64,000 nt of DNA from Filifactor alocis ATCC 35896 (GCF_000163895.2 NC_016630.1:1798001-1862000); one strand, 5' to 3'. Shown: positions 8,777-17,640, counted from the stretch's first letter. Made by a program: numbers and translations. Notes: a model not told the origin generated them from the sequence alone.

Positions 8777-8950
8777 AAAACTTCCTCCCTTGTGAAGATA
8801 ACCGAAGATTATCTTATTTTAGAAACAACTCATCGCCGTTTCTTATTTCTATTATACATCTTTTTCAGATAAAGTACACCTTATTTCGTTGATTTGTTAT
8901 AATATTCTAACTTTTTTATAAAAATAACAAAAATCGTAAAAGTACTGTTT

Positions 8951-9341
8951 AAGAAATCATCAATATTGGGTTTCTCTTTTTGTAATAAACGAGTGCAAAC
9001 TAAATAATATTCTATATTTTCCGACCTTTCATCCACTAATCAAACAAACAGCAATCCATATTCATTGTCAAAGTTTACTGCAAGAACATTACCCATACTA
9101 AAATAAGGAGTCTGCTTTGTTTTTTACCTCATCCGGCAAATGTCCTATCTTCCACAAAGAGTATGCAAGAGCAGTCCAATAAATCTCTGCAACAAAATCA
9201 TCGGTACAATAATTTTTTCATCTACCAACCTATCTGATATAATTTTATCAACACTTACTCCGTCCTTATAGTGTTCTACAACATCGTTGTAAATATCATA
9301 TCTATCATCACTATCTATAATTTTTTACACCATCTATTGCC
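8951..9341 (-). pseudogene. decayed second copy of the Imm26-like gene
   Basis: This stretch aligns by eye with 7092-7910 in two blocks: the start codon, its AGGAGG site and the first about 75 codons (MAIDGV... KIIDSDD...), and the part corresponding to about 7370-7536. Roughly 150 bases between them (corresponding to about 7537-7687) are deleted, the 3' end is missing, and single-base changes break the frame (for example an extra T in the run after the sixth codon). It is therefore a non-functional duplicate. Confidence 0.8.
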
Positions 9342-9353
9342 ATGAGAAACCTC

Positions 9354-9788
9354 CTATCCGTTCATCCCATCATACTCCATCTCGTTGGTTTCCAAGTTAA
9401 ACACTATTCCTAATAAATGCCCCCCAAAATAATCCGGAGAGGTAGACAAATCAATAGAAAAATCATTTTCAGAAAAATATACTGAATCCACAAAAATGCT
9501 TTTTATTAAGGTTTCTTTTTCAATGATACTTTGTAAGATGGTTCCATCAGGTAATTTATATCTTCCTTTTCTATCAATCGTCTTACTGATATTATAATTT
9601 ATTCCATATAAAATACCATTTTCTGATGCCAAAGCAAATTCGATAATTTCATCTTTGTGTTCTTCTATCCAAGAAAGTTTACTTACAACAACATTTTTAG
9701 AAATCTCTATATCCTCATCTATTACAATGATACTTTCTTTTCCCCAAATGCACGTTTTAAGTTCTTTTTCTCTCAAATAACCTTCCAT
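9354..9788 (-). CDS. DUF2262/DUF2004-like protein, paralogue 2
   Basis: About 144 residues. Start placed at the second ATG (MEGYLREKELK) because GGAGAG lies six bases before it. It matches the layout of the protein at 5403-5858: a Trp-Gly box (CIWGKES), a helix with LSWIEEHKDEIIEFALASE near residues 36-54, and FSIDLSTSPDYFGGHLLGIV near residues 110-129, ending in GMNG. The pair are diverged paralogues. Its position directly upstream of the decayed Imm26-like copy suggests that a segment carrying both kinds of gene was duplicated. Function unknown. Confidence 0.7.
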   Translation of the reverse strand: MEGYLREKELKTCIWGKESIIVIDEDIEISKNVVVSKLSWIEEHKDEIIEFALASENGILYGINYNISKTIDRKGRYKLPDGTILQSIIEKETLIKSIFVDSVYFSENDFSIDLSTSPDYFGGHLLGIVFNLETNEMEYDGMNG

Positions 9789-9891
9789 ACTCATCTCTCC
9801 ATCACAACTTCAATTTTTTCCTTCCGGAACAGTTTTACAAACCGGAATTTCATTCCTAAATCATTTCTATCAATTCATCAAAATGTAATCC

Positions 9892-10755
9892 TTATAGTTC
9901 TCCCCAAAATCCAATCATCCATTTTTCGGTATTCAAAGGGTAAATTTCATTCGCTTCGTTTAGCAAGAGCAATATTTTTTCTTTCCGTCTCATTTTTGCA
10001 TTCTCGCTCTTTAAATCTTCTATTCCTTCAACCAGTTTTTGTGCCTTATTCTTTAATCTGTGCCATTTCTGCCAGTCTTTAACAGACATTCTCTCCGATT
10101 TTTCTTTTAATAGTTCTCTTGATAAAATTCTCTCTCTCACTTCTTCCGGATTTTCAGGTTCTCCCAATATTGCCAGCTCTAAATAAATCTCATTTAAAAA
10201 GTTAACCTCTAAAAATGATTTTATCTTTTCACTCACATAAATTTCCTGATTTTTTAAAGAATCAACGATAAAAATATCTTTTGTCGAGAGAGTAGATTTT
10301 ACCAACTTTTCTTTTTGCTCATTTTCATCATAATAAGCATATCCTTCCTTCTCCGGAATCAAAGCATATAAATTCCCTAATGTTTGTGACAAATGCTCGT
10401 TATGTTTTCTGCAGGTGATATATTCTTCCGCATCCATATCACCCGACGGGTAGATTTTAGGTTCATCTGCAGATAAATCCCATGTCGTCCAATCCAAATT
10501 GACAATTCTTTCTTTACGAACCTCTGCAAAATTGAGATTTGAAAAACAGTTCTCCATTCGTTCTTTTACATGCTCTCTTACTATAATAACCGGACGCTCT
10601 TTATCATATTGAGTTCTGTATATTTCGGGACAAAAAGGTGCAGTCCTCAACAAACAATGTTCTTTTCTCTTCTTATCAAAATAATAAATTCCTTGCCATA
10701 GTACCTCCCCATAAGATGTCCATGGCATTTCTTTGTTCTTGAGTACATAAATCAT
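9892..10755 (-). CDS. hypothetical protein, first gene of the immunity-like island
   Basis: 287 residues, soluble, not recognised. The ATG giving MIYVLKNKEMPW follows GGAG by eight bases. The N-terminal half is beta-rich with several Trp and Tyr (WTSYGEVLWQGIYYFDKK, near residues 12-29); the C-terminal third is a basic coiled coil (about residues 215-265, SVKDWQKWHRLKNKAQKLVE then SENAKMRRKEKILLLLNE). The opening YVLK motif is reminiscent of Imm11/Imm43-type immunity proteins but I would not assign it. It is the most upstream gene of the island on this strand. Confidence 0.6.
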   Translation of the reverse strand: MIYVLKNKEMPWTSYGEVLWQGIYYFDKKRKEHCLLRTAPFCPEIYRTQYDKERPVIIVREHVKERMENCFSNLNFAEVRKERIVNLDWTTWDLSADEPKIYPSGDMDAEEYITCRKHNEHLSQTLGNLYALIPEKEGYAYYDENEQKEKLVKSTLSTKDIFIVDSLKNQEIYVSEKIKSFLEVNFLNEIYLELAILGEPENPEEVRERILSRELLKEKSERMSVKDWQKWHRLKNKAQKLVEGIEDLKSENAKMRRKEKILLLLNEANEIYPLNTEKWMIGFWGEL

Positions 10756-11298
10756 CACATATTCTCCATAAAAATATCTTTGTTACACGAAAACTTTCCA
10801 CAAAGTATTTCCCATTTTATTTTTTCGCTAACCGTCTTAACTTTCTACCTATCCTCAAATTCTAATTTGTTTCACTAATATCAATGATATTTTACCATTT
10901 TTAAGCCATTTTTTCTACTGTCAGATTTCCTCTACTTGCTTTCAAAACTTTCATTGAAATAGATAAAAAAACGGGAAATATGAATACAAAGTGGTCTATT
11001 TTTCTTTATCTTTTCCGTTCCGTTTTCACTACCTTGAACAGCTTATCTTGAAATGTCTCTTTTCTGTTTTTGTAAAACTATATCTCTGTTACAAAGGTCT
11101 TTCCGTTTGTATTTTTTGTTAGAATACTGTCATGATTTTGATGGTATGGTTGTTCTTCTATCTGTATTTCTTTATATTTTTTCATTTTCTACCATTTAGT
11201 CCTTCTTTCAACTTGCATAAAAAAAGATTTCCTGTATTTAGGAAACCTCTTCTCATATTGGTTGATATTTCGTTTTAGATATTGGTTTTAGGTTATAG
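10756..11298. other. gap between immunity-like island and tldE
   Basis: AT-rich, without a gene I can support. It contains the upstream region of the 9892-10755 gene and a terminator-like hairpin at 11219-11247. Confidence 0.4.
11219..11247 (-). terminator. terminator downstream of tldE
   Basis: Read on the minus strand, GGTTTCCT and AGGAAATC form an eight-pair stem (one G-U) with a six-base loop, followed by a run of T. It lies about 290 bases past the tldE stop, so the tldD-tldE message may have a long 3' part. Confidence 0.55.
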
Positions 11299-11523
11299 CT
11301 TGTTTCTTGCTCTATATTCCCTTGTATACCATTCGGACATGATATAGATAAAAGGCACAAATTCCAATGTATTTTGGCCTTTACTGTCGATACTGTTATT
11401 GATAGTGATAAAGCATATATCCTTTCTTCGGAATATCTCCATAGCGTTTCCCACTTGAAGATAAGATTGGACACATTAGTTGCTAAAAAGCCTGTTCTTA
11501 AAGACACTCCAAGAGGAAATTAA
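11299..11523 (+). pseudogene. possible gene remnant without start codon
   Basis: A 75-codon plus-strand frame bounded by TAG and TAA with no start codon. The translation is protein-like in composition (CILAFTVDTVIDSDKAYILS near its middle, then LDTLVAKKPVLKDTPRGN at the end). It matches nothing I recognise. It could be the 3' end of a gene lost by deletion, or chance. The competing minus-strand frame at 11253-11507 has a less natural composition and no ribosome binding site. Confidence 0.25.
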
Positions 11524-11533
11524 GACTATGTGC

Positions 11534-12829
11534 CTACTCTCCGGATACGGTCACTCCGTCAAAAATAATGGCTGACGGTGTTACGGAATATCGACGGACT
11601 TCCTTCTCACGCGAAAATCTCATCTGATTTTGTATATTAAATATATTTTCGGAAATTGCTCCTCCTGTCACAAAGGTTTCTGTTCCATTTTGTACCAATT
11701 TTGCCAATCTGAATTCTCCTCCAAAATCTCCTGTGATTTCATCTGCAAGAAAACATGAGAAGGTCAAAATTTCCAAGTAATCTTGTTTTTTATATTCTTC
11801 TAACGACTCTTTTCCGCCAAGAACTTCAAAGGTATTGACTGTACCAACATGGTCAATTCCCAAATAATGGCTGAATTTTGCAGTAGTACGAAGCGCTTTG
11901 ATTTCTCCTTCATACATAAGGTCATACTCTTTCAACACGGTTCCTTCCGCATCGACCGGTCGTGCATAGATGGAGGTTTCCAAATTCGGTTTCATCTTGA
12001 TAGTAATCGGCTCTTTTGCATCTTTTGATTGAAATGCTTGTCCTATTTTGGCTTTTCCAATATTGGTATATACCATCACATCGGATGCCTGTTGCAAATA
12101 GAATTGGAAAAATTCTTCCACTGCATCTCCACTCAAAATAACTCTCATATCCGATAGGGTTGCATTTCGAACCGCCTTGCTTCTTCCTTCCGTTTCCATC
12201 AACTGTTTCTTTGTAATTCGTTCTATCTCCTGCAAATCCATTTCGGTCAAATAATATCCGTTAAAGATTTCTACCGGTTCTTCTCCCTCGTTGCAATCGG
12301 TCACTATCTCGAAAGTAAATTCATTTTTCGGGTAGGTGCAATCACAACCTGTTGAAGTAACCACTCTCTTTGTTCCCTCTATGGCAAATACTTCACAGGA
12401 ATTGACTTTTGAGGTATATCCATAATCTTGATAGAACACTTGATGAAGGTCGTCATAGTATTCATTCAGAGCTTTGATATTATCCCTTTTCTTCATAACA
12501 GGATATTCTGTCGCTGTATTCACAGGTAAAGGATACCACTTGTTCTTGACAAATTTTGCAGAAAAAGCTGCTTGCTCTAATTTTTTTGTGAGTTCTTCCA
12601 CACTGTCCAAAGGACTCAATACTACGTCAGCGTCTCCTTTATATCGTTCTTCGCCCTCTTGAAAATCCACAAATACTCTCACTGCAAACTCATGAATATC
12701 TGTTCCGCGATTCATATCCAACTTATCTTTGACAAAAAACAATTCTTTTGAGGCAGACTGTTCTTCTGTAATAATCCAATCGGATACTTCTGTCATGGAA
12801 GACAGTATGTTTTTTATTGTTTCAATCAT
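11534..12829 (-). CDS. tldE: TldE/PmbA-family peptidase subunit
   Basis: 431 residues, partner of TldD in the PF01523 family. The start is the ATG that overlaps the tldD stop (TAATG), with GGGAG just before it; a longer frame reads back into tldD and is rejected. TldD and TldE form a heterodimer with one zinc site that trims unfolded peptides, known from microcin B17 maturation and antitoxin CcdA turnover in E. coli. TldE lacks the HExxxH motif and shapes the cleft. The C-terminus shows the family's conserved FVTGGAISENIFN-type segment near residues 383-395. Cytosolic. Confidence 0.9.
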   Translation of the reverse strand: MIETIKNILSSMTEVSDWIITEEQSASKELFFVKDKLDMNRGTDIHEFAVRVFVDFQEGEERYKGDADVVLSPLDSVEELTKKLEQAAFSAKFVKNKWYPLPVNTATEYPVMKKRDNIKALNEYYDDLHQVFYQDYGYTSKVNSCEVFAIEGTKRVVTSTGCDCTYPKNEFTFEIVTDCNEGEEPVEIFNGYYLTEMDLQEIERITKKQLMETEGRSKAVRNATLSDMRVILSGDAVEEFFQFYLQQASDVMVYTNIGKAKIGQAFQSKDAKEPITIKMKPNLETSIYARPVDAEGTVLKEYDLMYEGEIKALRTTAKFSHYLGIDHVGTVNTFEVLGGKESLEEYKKQDYLEILTFSCFLADEITGDFGGEFRLAKLVQNGTETFVTGGAISENIFNIQNQMRFSREKEVRRYSVTPSAIIFDGVTVSGE

Positions 12830-14250
12830 TAGTTCAATCTCCCTTTCGCTTTGATATAAGATCCTCCTGTTGAGGTCTTCACCCATTCTTTCCAACCTTT
12901 TCCACAGTATCCGGAGCCGGACAGTTTCAATCCCGGAGATACCATGGTAATGGACTCCAACAATTCAGGCACATAACCTGTCAAATATAACGGACTGACA
13001 ATTCTTCCTGTCAATTTTCCGTCTTTGATTTCTCTTCCTTTGGATGCAACACATTGAATTCCCCAGTTTTTCGGATCTTCCATACCGGAAGAAAAACCTT
13101 CCAACAGGTATCCATACTGAATGGATGCAATCATTTCATCCAAAGAATCTGTCCCTTCTTCAAAAAAGGTGTTCGTCATTCGTGTGTATGCTTTTCTCTT
13201 ATAAGATTCCCTCTTTCCGTTTCCTGTCGGTTCTACTCCAAGTTGCAAGGCAGAGAGTTCATCACACATTCCCGTTTTCAAAATTCCCTTGTCGATAATC
13301 AAGGTGTCTTTCCCTAAATTTCCCTCATCATCAAACAGATAGGTTGAAACCTCTTCACAAGCAGTTGCTCCATCATGCATAAACACTTTGTCGGACGCTA
13401 CTCTCTTGTTGACATACTCCTGTCCTTTTGCCCGTTCCTTAACAAACATATCCATCTCTGCACCATGTCCGAACGCCTCGTGCGCAATCAAGCCGGTAAA
13501 GTCGGGATCACAGATAATATCGTAAGTTCCGGGAACGACTTTCTCGCTGTGAAGGAGCTCTTTTGCACGTTCTGCGGCTTGATATACCTTTTCTTCCAAT
13601 TCCTCTATCAATTCTGAACCACAAAGTCCGGAAACTGCAAGAAAATCATTTTTCGTCGTATGTTCATCTCCTGCAACTGCAACTCCATAACCGGTTGAAT
13701 AGACATAGCTTTGATACAAGTCCTTGTTCTCCGAAATAAAAATCTTATTCACTTGGGTTGTGGTCAAACTTACTTGCAACTCCAACAAGTCCGGATGTTT
13801 TTTCATCACATCGGAATGAATCTCTGTCAATTTTCGGATAATTTCATCCGGTTTGTCTTCTTCCGGAAGATTTTTCACCTCTGAGAAAAACTCTTTGGTT
13901 ATCTTCTCATCTTGAGGAACTGCCGGATATTCCAAAAACAAATTGTTTTTGACATATCTTTCTCTATCTTCTTTTGCTATCTCCTTCACTTTTCGAACTG
14001 CTTGCTCTACATCCAAGTGATTAAAGGAATATTCGCTGAATCCGATGTCCTGAAACACTCTTACTACAAATCCTTTTTCCGTATCCGGAGACGGTTTTGC
14101 TGAAATTCCGCTCTTTTTTACAGAATAAGCAGAACCTGTCACATCTGTTCCCAAAACGGATACATAATAGAAGTCTTTTTTCAACTCGGATACCAATCTT
14201 TTTAATTCTTCTTTTTTGCTTAATAAAAATTCAGACGGTTTTACCTTCAT
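12829..14250 (-). CDS. tldD: TldD zinc metalloprotease subunit
   Basis: 473 residues. The ATG giving MKVKPSEFLL follows AAGGAG at good spacing. The catalytic zinc motif HEAFGH is at residues 257-262 within LIAHEAFGHGAEMD, and a conserved Cys lies in GSGYCGKGW near the C-terminus. It pairs with the downstream TldE, to which it is translationally coupled. Known partners of TldDE are ribosomal peptide precursors and unfolded antitoxins; the substrate here is unknown, though the pair lies next to an island of immunity-like genes. Confidence 0.93.
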   Translation of the reverse strand: MKVKPSEFLLSKKEELKRLVSELKKDFYYVSVLGTDVTGSAYSVKKSGISAKPSPDTEKGFVVRVFQDIGFSEYSFNHLDVEQAVRKVKEIAKEDRERYVKNNLFLEYPAVPQDEKITKEFFSEVKNLPEEDKPDEIIRKLTEIHSDVMKKHPDLLELQVSLTTTQVNKIFISENKDLYQSYVYSTGYGVAVAGDEHTTKNDFLAVSGLCGSELIEELEEKVYQAAERAKELLHSEKVVPGTYDIICDPDFTGLIAHEAFGHGAEMDMFVKERAKGQEYVNKRVASDKVFMHDGATACEEVSTYLFDDEGNLGKDTLIIDKGILKTGMCDELSALQLGVEPTGNGKRESYKRKAYTRMTNTFFEEGTDSLDEMIASIQYGYLLEGFSSGMEDPKNWGIQCVASKGREIKDGKLTGRIVSPLYLTGYVPELLESITMVSPGLKLSGSGYCGKGWKEWVKTSTGGSYIKAKGRLN

Positions 14251-14319
14251 CTTTTTCTCCTTCCCATGCCGAACTCTCTTCGACACAAACGATATCTTTT
14301 CTATAACATCGTTCTATTT

Positions 14320-14913
14320 CTATGCCAAACTCAGCAACAGCGTTACCAAAACGGGTACACTGAGCGTCAAAATAAATCCTGTAATAAATGCAATAATTGC
14401 CGTTCTTGCATCGGTTGCTTTTGAAATGATCGGCAAGGTCGTATCCATTGCAGTTGCTCCTGAAGGTGCAATCGCCTCTTCGTGACCGATATACTTTGCA
14501 ATCAACGGAATAAAAACAATCGCAAATACCTCTCTGCAAACATTTGTCAAAAACGCCAATACACTGAGTTCTTTGGAGTACGGCGTTATCATAATTGCGG
14601 AAAGAGAATACCAAGCCATTCCCGCTCCTATCAAAGAAGAGTCTTTCGCTCCATATCCCAAAAACTTTCCACACACAACCGCACCGACCAAACTGCCGCT
14701 TGCTACCATCAATGGTGTCGAAATTGCTTTTACACCGATTGATTTGATTTGACTCATCACATCTTTATTTTTTCCGATATCTATCCCCACAAAAAACATC
14801 AAGAGACATAGTCCCACATCAAGCAAGGTAGAAATATAGGATATCTCCTGTACTACGATGAACTTTCCGCACAAAATACCTGCAATCACTGACATCACGA
14901 TTACCAAAGTCAT
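14320..14913 (-). CDS. lysO: LysO-type lysine exporter, C-terminal subunit
   Basis: 197 residues, about six membrane helices. It corresponds to the C-terminal two thirds of E. coli LysO/YbjE (DUF340), the L-lysine exporter: note DVGLCLLMFFVGIDIGKNKD near residues 32-51, GAGMAWYSLSAIMI near residues 95-108 and the conserved MDTTLPIISKATD near residues 156-168. The start ATG directly follows the TAG of the upstream gene for the N-terminal part. The exporter is encoded in two pieces, a layout also seen in other Clostridia. Confidence 0.85.
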   Translation of the reverse strand: MTLVIVMSVIAGILCGKFIVVQEISYISTLLDVGLCLLMFFVGIDIGKNKDVMSQIKSIGVKAISTPLMVASGSLVGAVVCGKFLGYGAKDSSLIGAGMAWYSLSAIMITPYSKELSVLAFLTNVCREVFAIVFIPLIAKYIGHEEAIAPSGATAMDTTLPIISKATDARTAIIAFITGFILTLSVPVLVTLLLSLA

Positions 14914-15213
14914 CTATCTCACCTTGCCTTTCTGAAATTGTCCATAAATTTTGTTGAATAAAAATACAAACAACACACTGAATCCAATCGTGAACAACGC
15001 AAACAGAGCAGATTCTTTTCCGATATTGCCGAAAGAGTCCATAATCTCTTGATTCGTTCCCACATTGATTCCCATCACAAAGAGCAAGAACAATAAACAC
15101 AGTAATTGGAACTTATCCAATCTTTCCATCAATCTTTTGCTTACCTTTCCGCTTCTGCCTAATGCAATTCCGGATCCCATCATAAAAAGGTAACACGCCA
15201 TTCGAAATAACAT
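14914..15213 (-). CDS. LysO-type lysine exporter, N-terminal subunit
   Basis: 99 residues with three membrane helices (about residues 3-19, 28-50, 60-83), corresponding to the N-terminal part of LysO. The ATG giving MLFRMACYLF follows GGAGG by six bases. A 43-codon upstream extension is open but has no better start signal and I exclude it. It has the family's FVMGINVGTNQEIM segment, which mirrors FVGIDIGKNKDVM in the partner gene and shows the internal repeat of the family. Confidence 0.8.
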   Translation of the reverse strand: MLFRMACYLFMMGSGIALGRSGKVSKRLMERLDKFQLLCLLFLLFVMGINVGTNQEIMDSFGNIGKESALFALFTIGFSVLFVFLFNKIYGQFQKGKVR

Positions 15214-15578
15214 AACATCCCTCCGCATTATCTTTTGTTTTTTATTTTTGAACACACCAAACTGACTGTCATCGCTCATTTCTGTTAAGAAATCGCGATA
15301 CAGTTCATGTATCTTGTCTGGTTCCCCATATCCTCTTTTCAATAAAAGCTGTTCTCAATAAAAACACTTCCTTTTGATGACACGTTCCGTTATTGTCTTC
15401 TCCTTACTCTAAGAAATATTATTATTCTCAGATCAGAAAGAAAAACATGCCCATACACACATCAAACATATAGTTTTCTTGGTACAAAATCATTGATACA
15501 AGAAAAAAGAGAGACATCTCCTGTCTCTCTTATCTTACCTTGTATTCTTTGCAGTTGCAAGATACTTTTGAAGTTTTC
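15214..15578. other. gap between the lysine exporter genes and groEL
   Basis: Holds the groEL terminator (15503-15531) and the upstream region of the exporter genes. I looked for the conserved helices of a lysine riboswitch upstream of the exporter and did not see them. No gene is supported. Confidence 0.5.
15503..15531 (-). terminator. groEL terminator
   Basis: A nine-pair stem, AAGAGAGAC with GTCTCTCTT, encloses a seven-base loop and is followed on the minus strand by a run of six T. It lies about 50 bases past groEL. Confidence 0.9.
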
Positions 15579-17201
15579 CTACATCATCGGCATTCCGCCA
15601 CCCATTGGAGGCATTGCAGGTTCTTCTGATTTAATATCTACTACCGCAGCTTCTGTTGTTAAGAAAGTAGCCGCTACGGAAGAAGCATTTTGTAATGCAC
15701 TTCTTGTTACTTTTGTAGGGTCGATAATTCCCGCTTCAATCATATTGACATATTCTTCTCTGAACGCGTCGAATCCCATTCCTTTTTCGCCTTTACGAAC
15801 ATTTTCTACAATAACGGCACCTTCCAAACCTGCGTTGATTGCGATTTGTTTCAACGGTTCTTGTAATGCGCTTAAAATAATTTTGATACCTGTTTTGATT
15901 TCTGTATTTTCTTCTGTCAACAGTTTTTCAACTTCGGAGATAGTTTCAATCAATGCAACTCCACCACCGGATACGATTCCTTCTTCTACCGCAGCTCTTG
16001 TTGCATTCAATGCATCTTCCATACGAAGTTTTCTTTCTTTCAATTCAGTTTCTGTTGCTGCTCCAACTTGGATTACTGCAACTCCACCTGCTAATTTCGC
16101 AAGTCGTTCTTCCAATTTTTCTCTATCAAACTCAGAAGTAGTGTCTTCGATTTGTCTGCGAATCAAAGCTACTCTTTCTTCTATATCGCTTGCACTTCCC
16201 GCTCCGTTTACAATAACTGTATTTTCCTTCGTTACTTTGACAGAACCTGCACGACCAAGCATTGTCATATCTGCATCTTTCAGTTCCAATCCAACTTCTT
16301 CAGAGATTACGGTTCCTCCTGTCAAGATAGCAATATCTTGTAACATTGCTTTTCTGCGATCTCCGAATCCAGGTGCTTTGATTGCAACAACATCAAATGT
16401 TCCTCTCAATTTGTTCACTACCAAAGTAGCCAATGCTTCTCCTTCAATATCTTCTGCAATAATCAACAATTTTTTACCTTGTTGTACAATTTGTTCCAAT
16501 ACAGGAAGGATTTCTTGGATGTTTGTAATTTTTTTATCTGTGATTAAAATCAACGGATCGGAAAGGTTTGCTTCCATTTTTTCCATATCGGTTGACATGT
16601 AAGGAGAAACATATCCTCTGTCAAATTGCATTCCTTCTACTACTTCCAAAGTAGTTCCCATTGTTTTTGATTCTTCTACTGTAATAACACCGTCTTTTCC
16701 GACTTTTTCCATTGCATCTGCAATCATTTTTCCTACTTCTTCGTCTCCTGCGGAAATTGCAGCTACTTGTGCAATGGATTCTTTGTTTTCGATTGGACGA
16801 GAGTTTGCTTGCAAGGTTTCTACCGCTTTGTCTACTGCTAATTGAATCCCTTTACGAATGAAGATTGGGTTTGCACCGGCTGCCACGTTTTTCAATCCTT
16901 CGCGAACGATTGCCTGTGTCAATAGTGTCGCTGTAGTTGTTCCGTCTCCTGCAATATCATTTGTTTTTGTCGCTACTTCTTTTACCAGTTGTGCTCCCAT
17001 GTTTTCGTAAGCATCTTCCAATTCGATTTCTTTTGCAATAGTAACCCCATCATTGGTAATCAACGGACTTCCGAATTTTTTATCTAAAATAACATTTCTT
17101 CCTTTCGGTCCGATCGTCACTTTTACTGTATCCGCCAAAATATTTACTCCGCGTTCCAATGCTTTTCTTGCGTCTTCCCCGAATTTAATTTCCTTTGCCA
17201 T
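15579..17201 (-). CDS. groEL: chaperonin GroEL (Hsp60)
   Basis: 540 residues, the normal length. It begins MAKEIKFGEDARKALERGVN and ends in the GGM-rich tail (PPMGGGMPMM). Visible signatures are the ATP-binding GDGTTTATLL near residues 86-95 and AAVEEGIVSGGGVALI near residues 403-418. With GroES it forms the ATP-driven folding chamber of the cytosol. It is the second gene of a CIRCE-controlled operon, 41 bases after groES, with a clear GGAGG site. Confidence 0.99.
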   Translation of the reverse strand: MAKEIKFGEDARKALERGVNILADTVKVTIGPKGRNVILDKKFGSPLITNDGVTIAKEIELEDAYENMGAQLVKEVATKTNDIAGDGTTTATLLTQAIVREGLKNVAAGANPIFIRKGIQLAVDKAVETLQANSRPIENKESIAQVAAISAGDEEVGKMIADAMEKVGKDGVITVEESKTMGTTLEVVEGMQFDRGYVSPYMSTDMEKMEANLSDPLILITDKKITNIQEILPVLEQIVQQGKKLLIIAEDIEGEALATLVVNKLRGTFDVVAIKAPGFGDRRKAMLQDIAILTGGTVISEEVGLELKDADMTMLGRAGSVKVTKENTVIVNGAGSASDIEERVALIRRQIEDTTSEFDREKLEERLAKLAGGVAVIQVGAATETELKERKLRMEDALNATRAAVEEGIVSGGGVALIETISEVEKLLTEENTEIKTGIKIILSALQEPLKQIAINAGLEGAVIVENVRKGEKGMGFDAFREEYVNMIEAGIIDPTKVTRSALQNASSVAATFLTTEAAVVDIKSEEPAMPPMGGGMPMM

Positions 17202-17242
17202 AATTCAAATTCCTCCTTATATTCTCTTTCTCTTATTCCATC

Positions 17243-17533
17243 TTATTCTACTACAGCTAAAATATCGCTTTGTCTTAGGATAATATACTCTTCTCCCTCT
17301 ACCTTTACTTCAGTTCCTGCATATTTGGAGAACAACACTTTGTTTCCTTTTTCTACTTCCATTTTGATTTCTTTACCGTCTACTACTCCACCCGGTCCAA
17401 CTTCTACAACTTCTGCAATTTGCGGTTGTTCTTTTGCGGTTCCTGTCAAAATGATTCCGCTCTTTGTTTTTTCTTCCGCTTCCAACATTTGAATTACTAC
17501 ACGATCTGCTAATGGTCTTATTTTCATTTCCAA
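17243..17533 (-). CDS. groES: co-chaperonin GroES (Hsp10)
   Basis: 96 residues. It begins with the family's IRPLADRVV segment and has the mobile loop EEKTKSGIILTGTAKEQPQI near residues 20-39 and GNKVLFSKYAGTEVK near residues 68-82. The heptamer caps GroEL. AAGGAGG precedes the ATG. It is first in the operon, directly downstream of the CIRCE operator and a sigma-A promoter, so HrcA control is expected. Confidence 0.99.
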   Translation of the reverse strand: MEMKIRPLADRVVIQMLEAEEKTKSGIILTGTAKEQPQIAEVVEVGPGGVVDGKEIKMEVEKGNKVLFSKYAGTEVKVEGEEYIILRQSDILAVVE

Positions 17534-17604
17534 AATCCTCCTTATATTTTATACCGAATGAACGATTCTTTCGATATAGAGTTACACTTCAACTTATCGT
17601 TGTA

Positions 17605-17631
17605 TTAGCACTCTTTATTGTTGAGTGCTAA
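17605..17631 (-). promoter_or_regulatory. CIRCE operator of groESL
   Basis: A perfect inverted repeat, TTAGCACTC then nine bases then GAGTGCTAA, the binding site of the heat-shock repressor HrcA. It lies between the promoter and groES. Confidence 0.98.
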
Positions 17632-17640
17632 TCTACGATT

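Noticed and set aside
11253..11507. 84-codon minus-strand frame next to tldE
   Set aside because: No ribosome binding site and unnatural composition; the opposite-strand frame looks more protein-like, though that too is doubtful.
14231..14674. 147-codon frame inside the lysine exporter gene
   Set aside because: Same strand, shifted frame, Arg/Cys-rich composition typical of out-of-frame reading of membrane-protein codons.
15214..15500. Lysine riboswitch upstream of the exporter genes
   Set aside because: None of the conserved L-box stretches could be found on the minus strand.
15493..16602. 369-codon plus-strand frame opposite groEL
   Set aside because: It is the antisense shadow of the conserved groEL gene, rich in Ser/Thr/Ile from reverse-complemented GroEL codons, with no ribosome binding site.
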